Assembly: GCA_037157565.1 (NCBI GenBank)
Contig: JAZHRO010000036.1
Location: 130,890,001 to 130,954,000 of the forward strand
Reading direction: 5' to 3'
Source: Thalassia testudinum
Taxonomy: Eukaryota > Streptophyta > Magnoliopsida > Alismatales > Hydrocharitaceae
Length of the DNA stretch: 64,000 nt
Below, piece after piece: positions 57,601 through 64,000 of the stretch; position 1 is the stretch's first letter, and the number at the start of each line of letters is the position of its first letter. Below the pieces are notes generated by a model, which was given only the letters and a program-made list of their open reading frames with translations, was not told the origin of the DNA and searched no databases. Position numbers and translations under genes: made by a program.

Positions 57601-59228
57601 AAACATAAAAACCTTGACTTATGACAAATTGGATTATGGCTCATCTGAGGAAAGGTTTTACATCAAAATCATCTTAGATTCATGGTCCTCCACTAAACTA
57701 CACAAAAATGCCTCAGTTTGCTTGATCAAAGAGATTCAAAACTCAATTAATACAAAATCTTGCGATCTTGTGTGAAACACAAATTCAAAGTAGACCAAAC
57801 AAACTGATTCAATTTTCAGCTCAAATTAGGGGCCTTTGTGAACAAAATGGAGTGAGAGGCCCCTAAGATGAATTTGAGTGCAAATCCTCATCTCAAAGAT
57901 TGAAAGCAAAGAGATCAGGATTTGACTCCAAATGAATGGGTGGATTGTGAATAAAATTGCGAGGAAATCAGAAGCCAAAATGGACACATGTAGAGGGAGA
58001 AAAATATTATCAGTGTGTGGGTGAATTCGTCCCTCTAATCTGAAAGGATCAGAGGAGGTGAAATGCGAGGTCTACTCTAAATCTACTCCTAAACTACACT
58101 AACAATCATTAGATCAGCTCTAATTACTCCTACTCCTAGAAAGCAAGTAAACTACACTAGGAAAGCAGTAAATCTATCTAAATGGAGGAAGATGTCTCAG
58201 GTCACCCGCCGGTCGACTGATGATGATGAATGGGGAGAGGAGACCAATAGTTGACGAAGATGTTGAAGGTCTGCCACCCGGTTGGCTGGCAGCAAGTGAA
58301 ATTGGGGAGGGAAACGCCAACATTGTCACAGCCGGCGGAGGAAATTGAGTTGAGGATAAGCTGCAGGTCGATGAAGGGATCGGCTCAAGGGGAGGGAGTC
58401 GATCGCACGCACGTGATCAGTGGAGGTGCTTAAGTAGAGTGAGAGAGTGAATCAAGTCACCTCGTAGGTGAAATTAGGCGCTAAGGGCATGGGCGATCTC
58501 AATTTGAGGAGAGGAGCGCACGCGAGATAATATCAAAAAGTGGTCGTAGGATGGGATCTAGGAGAGGTGGTGACTGCACACACTAATTCGTGCGAAGCTT
58601 CTAATCAAGTTAGGCCACAGATCAAATCGAGTGTAGAGGATCGACGGCTGAGATGTCGCAAGTTCAAGCGCATGAACAGTACATGCGCAAATGCAGGTGA
58701 ACACAGCTCTTTTGGTGATTTTGTAGGGTACACCCCTCTACAAAGAGGTAGAAAAATTACACAGAAGACCATAAATGGTAAAAAGAAATAACAAAATGGT
58801 CCTTCAAGGCTTGCAAAAAGGTCCTTGCAGCCTACACATAGGTCCTAGGAGGTTTTCTAATGAATGAAATGTAATGCACTAAGGACCTAAATGTAAATCT
58901 TTAATTTCAAGGCCTTAATGATGTCCAAATGTATCCAAGTTTTTATATAAGCTTAATTGAACATTTAAGAAGTTAATTATACTTTTGATTTGAACTTTTA
59001 AACTCATTTATTTGTTCAATTTGCAATTGGATCACCATTTAACCTTCCTTAACAGAATACCTTATTTAATGACCTAATTATGCATTTTTAACACAGAATT
59101 AATGTTTTAGGTCTTTTTCTCTAATTCCCACACTTAACCTTTTTTATGTGCTAATTTGATATTATTTAACTTAGTTTCTAGCTTAGCATCGGCTATTTAG
59201 CTATGATGAGTCGCAACTCATCACCTAC

Positions 59229-62200
59229 CCGCTCCAAGACCTCAAATGGCCTCACAAACCTCGACGCAAGCTTCCCTTTCACCCCAAAATGCTGCAAGCC
59301 CTTCATGGGCAAAACACGAAGGAAGACGTGATCCCCAACCTCAAACTGCACCTCTTTGCGCTTCCTATCAGCATATCTCTTTTGCCTACTCCTGACAGTA
59401 CGAAGTTGTCTGTGAATCTGCTCTATCTCTTCCTGACTCTGACAGATCAGCCTGGGACCAACCTCCTATTTGGTCCCCACCTCAACCCAACTCAAGGGTG
59501 TAGTACACTTTCTCCCGTACAGAGCCTCGTAAGGTGTCATGCCGATGCTCGAATGGAAGCTGTTATTGTATGCAAACTCTACCAGGGGCAAATGCTCCTC
59601 CCAGGAGCCTCTCTAGTCTAGTACACAAGTGCGTAGGAGGTCCTTTAATGTCTGTATGGTGCGCTCCGACTGCCCGTCGGTTTGGGGGTAGTAGGCGGTA
59701 CTGAACCTCAAACAAGCCCCCAAGGCCTACTGAAACTCTGCCCAGAACTGGGAAGTGAAGAGAGTATCCCTGTCGGATATGATCTCACGAGGGACTCCAT
59801 GAAGGCGTACCACATCTCTAATATATCGCTGTGCTAGCTGTGTTGGCCCAAAGGTGACTCGGATCAGCAGGAACCGCGCTGTCTTCATCAACCTGTCTGC
59901 TATCACCCAAACTGCTTCGTGTCCTCGCTGTGTAACCGGTAGCCTCACTACCAGGTCCATGGTGATACTCTCCCACTTCCACTCTGGCAAGACAAGTGGC
60001 TGTAGCGGCCCTACAGGCCTCTGGTGCTCGACCTTCACCTATTGGCATACCAAGCACTGCTGGATGAACTCACCAACATCCCACTTCATTCCCCTCCACC
60101 AGAAGTCGCGTCGTAGATCGTGATACATCTTTGTGTTCTCGAGATGTATGGTGAACTTGGACTCGTGTGCCTCAGTCAGAAGCTCTCTCAATAGCTCCTC
60201 ATCTCTAGGAACGCACAGATGTCCCCTCATACACAGTATCTCGTTAGAGAAAGAAAAATCTCCTAGGTCCCCTGTTAACACCCTATCCCGCAGTGTCTGT
60301 AAATATGGATCGGCCATCTGCCCTGTAATGATATGGTCTATTAGCTCTGGTCGTGCCTACCGCGTCACTGTCACTGCCCCGCAGTACCCTCGTGACACCT
60401 GGGGTCGCCAACTGCCCACCTCCTCCATGAGTCTCCAACTCTGTGCCTGTAAGCTGGCCAAGTGGGCAGGCGTCTTCTGGCTCAAGGCCTCGGCCACCAC
60501 ATTGGCCTTCCCTGGGTGGTGGGAGATGGTGTAGTCGTAGTCCTTCAGGAGCTCTAACCAACGTCTTTGTCTCATGTTGAGCTCCTTCTGATCAAATAAG
60601 TACCTGAGGCTCTTATGATCCGTGAAGATCTCAAGCGTCTCACCATATAGGTAGTGCCTCCATGTCTTCAGCGCGAAGACAACTGTTGCTAGCTCCAAGT
60701 CATGGGTGGGGTAGTTATGCTCAAGGGGCTTGAGTTGCCGCGAAGTGTAAGCGATAACATAGCCCTACTGCATGAGAACATCACCCAAGCCTTGCAACGT
60801 GGCATCAATGTAAACCACAAACCCGCCATTGCTGTCTGGGATGGTAAGTACAGGAGCTGAAGTTAGTCTCTCCTTTAACTCCCGAAACACTTGTCTATCC
60901 AGGTAAAAGGCACGTCCTTCCAGGTCAGCTGGGTCATAGGACGCGCAATCAGAGTGAATTCCCTAATAAATCGCCAGTAGCAGCCTGCCGGTCCCAGAAA
61001 GTTACGTATCTCTGTCACTATGCGTTGGCTCTCCCACCTGAGTATGGCCTCAACCTTGGCTGGATCCACAGCCAATCCGTCGCCTGAAATCACATGGCCA
61101 AAGAAGGTAATCTATCTCAACCAGAACTCACACTTGCTATACTTGGTGTACAGCCTGCGTCGTCTTAATGTATCTAGGACCATACAGAGATGCTATCCAT
61201 GCTATGCCTAATCCCAAGAGTAGACTAGTACGTCATCGATGAATACCACCACAAACTGGTCTAGGTATGGCCTGAAAGCACGATTCATCAAGTCCATGAA
61301 AGCAACGGGGGCATTGGTCATCCCAAACGACATGACCAAGAACTCGTAGTGTCCGTACCGAGTACAGAAGGCTGTCTTGGAGACGTCGGTCTCCCTAATC
61401 CTCAGCTGTTGTTAACCTAACCTCAGGTCTATCTTGCAGAACACCGTGGCGTCACTCAACTAGTCGAAGAGGTCATCAATACGAGGTAGGGGATACTTGT
61501 TCTTGAAGGTGACCTGATTCAGCTGCCTATAGTCGACACAAAGCCGAAGGGTACAGTCCTTTTTCTTCACGAATAACACAAGGGCTCCCCACGGGAACGC
61601 ACTAGGCCTCACAAAGCCCTTCTCCAACAGATCCTGTAGATGAGACTTGAGCTCTCACATCTCAAGTGGGGTCATCCTATACGGTGCAGTAGAGATGGGG
61701 CTGGTCCCCGGCACTAGTGAGATCTCAAACTCAATCTCACGCTCAGGGGTAGCCTTGGCAGCTCCTCTGGGAAGATGTCGGGGTACTCGCAGACCACCAA
61801 GATACTCTGTAAGTTGGCCACGATGCTAGGCTCTGCTACAACACAAGCTAGGAAGCCCTCACATCCTTGGCTCAGGAGCTTCACTGCCTAAAGCGCGAAG
61901 AAGCACCTGAAACCTTCGTCTACCGACTGGCTGTGAAACTCAAAGGGAGGCAACTCCGATATGGAGAAGACAATCTTCCTCTCAAAATAGTCCACCAGGG
62001 CGTGATAGGCAAACAGCAGTCCATCCCTAGGATCACACCAAAGTCCTCCATCGGGATCACGATTAGGTAAACGGGAAGACTGTGTCCCCCTATAGCAACC
62101 TCGCGATCCGTAAAGACCTCCTCTGCGACAAACAACTATTCACTTGGGCCTCTAATCAAGAACAGAACCTCTAACAGTACACTACTCAGGACCAAACTGA

Positions 62201-63647
62201 CGGCAAAACTTGTTGCGACAAAAGAATGTGTGGCACCAGAATCAAAAAGTACATAAACTAGTCTACCGAAAACTGGAACCATACCTGCCACCACAGAGCC
62301 TGAAGCCCTGGCGTCTCTGTGAGTCAAGGCGTTGATGCGCCCCTCAGCCCTAGGTGTGGAACAAGCAGCCACGCTTTGGGTCGGGCGAGTAGCAGCTAAC
62401 CGGTACCCTCCTCGTGACTGCCGTCCTCCTCCTCATGCTTGGTAATCGTGGTCGCCAGATTGGCCTGCAATGCTCGGTGCTAGGAGCATTTGTTGTACTC
62501 TGACCCTAGATGGGCAATCCCTCCTTATGTGGCACGGCTAGCCATATTGGTAAAAGAGAGGGGCACGACCTCCTCCCTTAGTTGGTCCCTACTGGTGACC
62601 GGGCAGAGGTCCGGTGTTGGCAGCTGGCCCCTGTTTGGGGCCCTCAAAGGTCACTGGTGGCCCCACAGAGCGAGACGGCTCCCCTGCGAGCACCGTGTGC
62701 CTCCTCTCCCGATGGCCCTATGAGTACTCTGGCTGGTATGGCCACTTCCATCCTCCGTCAGTGTCTCACACAGTCGAGTTGGTCTCCTCATAGGCCATGG
62801 TCGCCTCGACCACGCGAGAGAAACTAGGTAACTTCAGGGGTTTCACATGCCCCCAAATAGCAGGCCGGAGGCCCTCAGTAAACCTCCATAGACACTCCTC
62901 CTCTATAGACGCAGCCATTGGGGCGAAGCATGACAGCTCCAAGAAATGCGTACGGTACGAGCTAACTGTCATCGCCCCCTGGCGGAGAGTGTGGAACTCC
63001 CACCTCCTCTAGTCTTGCCAAGTCTGTGGGAAGTATTGCTCGTAGAAGAGTGCCATGAACTAGTCCCACGACGACTCTCTACCCTCCTGTCCCCTAACTG
63101 TCCTCCACCACCGGTGGGCTGCACTCTCCAACTAGTACGTGGGAAAGGCCTTGCAGCACTCTGTAGGTAGGTGGAGAGTGTCAAAAACCTTCTCTATCTG
63201 CTCCAGCCAGTCCTCTCCCTCAGACTGGCTCTCATCCCCCTTGAAAGGGGGAGGCTTCAGCTTCCAGAACTAGCTAAATAGCACATGGTGGAGCTGCAAC
63301 AGGGGAACAGGCACTCCTCCAGACAAGGAGGGCTCATGCTTGGAAGTGTCTGAGGGTGGTGGGGGTGGTGGAGGATCACCACCTCCCCCTCTAGCTTGTC
63401 TAGGGCTGCGGCGGCTCCCCTATCTCACAGAGGACTCTCCCTCCACGTCCTTAGCGAGGGGTGGCTGAGGAGGAGGCTGCTGGAGTTCATCTCACATTAT
63501 GTCCTGAATTAGCTAGGCAAGGTCCTAGGCCTGAATGCCTGGAAGGAGGGGTGGGTCGACTGGTGCCTCAGATGCGGCATGTCTGCCCCTACGACCTCGC
63601 CCACGACCACGTCCGCGGCCTGCCTCAAGAACTCCTCGACGAGGCAT
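59229..63647 (-). pseudogene. element C gag-pol remnant
   Basis: Minus-strand order: gag start at 63647 (MPRRG, then an RG-rich stretch); gag core with WLEQIEKVF-type sequence near 63180-63230; CCHC region about 62510-62560; protease in the open piece 62136-62372 with LFDSGATHSF intact; RT about 61200-61500 with stops; RNase H 60357-60698; integrase zinc region 60039-60317; integrase core 59727-60038 with MDLVV and SDRD; then the integrase tail to 59229. Numerous stops and shifts. It retains the protease catalytic Asp that element D lacks. Confidence 0.9.
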
Positions 63648-63820
63648 CTCCTACAATGAGATAAAGGAGAAAGAACAGGTATTGTCAACGATACCAGGTT
63701 ACATAAAGAAATAAGACTCGGAAACGAAGATCAAGGCAATACGTTGTGATGGCTATCCTAGCTACATGCAAATGAGTGGTTACTTGCAGATCATTTGCTT
63801 CATTTCTCAAGACGACCTTT

Positions 63821-63831
63821 CTCTCATACCA
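63821..63831 (-). other. element C primer-binding site, one mismatch
   Basis: Minus-strand TGGTATGAGAG, against TGGTATCAGAG in A, B and D, next to the 5' LTR starting at 63835. Confidence 0.7.
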
Positions 63832-63834
63832 TCA

Positions 63835-64000
63835 TGTTACAACCTGATCCCAGCTCCCTATAGGACCCGAGATTGGCTTGCCTCAACTAAATCCCAAGAC
63901 TCAATCGTCTAACGAGAAATAACCAAAAGCAAAAAATATTCTACAACCACACATGCAATGTAACTAAGCAAAAATAAATAAGAGACAGTAATGGAAATCA
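63835..64000 (-). repeat. element C 5' LTR, first 166 bp
   Basis: TGTTACAACCTG… matches 40643 onward; most differences fall in the first ~100 bp. Continues past the window edge. Confidence 0.85.

Larger units (their letters stand above)
43716..59223 (-). mobile_element. non-coding TG...CA element NC2, split by element D
   Basis: Without D and its duplication, NC2 is about 5,096 bp (43716-43799 plus 54212-59223). Flanks are CCTAT (43711-43715) and CCTAC (59224-59228), a 5-bp duplication with one C/T difference. On the minus strand it starts with hairpin TGATGAGT-TGCG-ACTCATCA (59223 leftward) and ends …CGATTTCA (43716). It is homologous to NC1. A stretch with LARD/LTR-like leader phrases lies at 58180-58700, very AT-rich DNA at 55450-56280, and the AGCGACG inverted repeat at 54588-54690. 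Non-coding. Confidence 0.7.
40643..64000 (-). mobile_element. gypsy element C (Tekay-type), nested, runs off the window
   Basis: The 3' LTR is 40643-43290. The pol end is 43374-43715, then a 15.5-kb nested insertion (NC2 containing D, 43716-59223), then the rest of pol and gag to 63647. The primer-binding site is 63821-63831 and the 5' LTR starts at 63835, leaving the window after 166 bp. The two sides of the nested insertion rejoin exactly within the integrase-chromodomain linker of pol, showing that this was one element. Left flank is ACAAG; the right flank is not visible. Confidence 0.92.

Overview
The window is nuclear DNA of a flowering plant, almost entirely transposable elements. The evidence is four Ty3/gypsy elements with a C-terminal chromodomain (Tekay/Del-type chromoviruses), Ty1/copia remnants, a FAR1-type transposase pseudogene, plant-style poly(A) retroposons, and a tRNA-Gly-like sequence. 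I cannot name the species. No intact host protein gene is visible; the only host-like coding traces are two pseudogenes.

Layout: 1-1620, LTR-like promoter debris with a small hairpin; 1732-2672, broken FAR1/FRS (MULE-derived) gene; 4208-4278, tRNA-Gly(CCC)-like; about 4790-6130, a degenerate ~240-bp tandem repeat with a Mutator-like MITE inside it; 6520-7250, another LTR-like promoter; 7471-8334, a poly(A) retroposon with an 11-bp target duplication; 9594-21310, a minus-strand copia remnant split by gypsy element A (9627-17956) and by an LTR-like insert (about 18337-20150); 21310-24366, AT-rich repeats and a short SINE-like insert; 24367-39726, gypsy element B; 39727-40642, a short surviving piece of older DNA with a MAPR (heme/steroid-binding) pseudogene; 40643-64000, gypsy element C, running off the window.

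A to C and the youngest element D all read on the minus strand, so the left LTR is the 3' LTR. Nesting gives a relative order. B holds a 4.1-kb non-coding TG...CA element (26604-30710, 'NC1') in its 3' LTR and a solo LTR of D's family (36850-39551) in its 5' LTR. C is split by a second copy of the non-coding element ('NC2', 43716-59223), which is itself split by element D (43800-54206). D is 10,407 bp, has a perfect ATTTT target duplication, two 2,689-bp LTRs differing at four positions that I could find, and one uninterrupted Gag-Pol-chromodomain frame.

Most notable: (1) the LTRs of all four elements carry, usually twice in tandem, a ~100-120-bp unit that folds into nested hairpins, with compensatory base changes between copies; (2) the LTRs carry dense arrays of the palindrome CAGACGTCTG (17 GACGTC hexamers in one LTR of D), many decayed to GATGTC or GACATC in older elements; (3) D looks nearly new and its frame is open, yet the catalytic Asp of its protease reads Asn, through a change that fits CpG deamination; (4) the two NC elements begin with an exact hairpin and share an AGCGACG-type inverted repeat; NC1 also has a run of strong palindromes. 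Coordinates and motif calls come from reading by eye; percent identities are rough.
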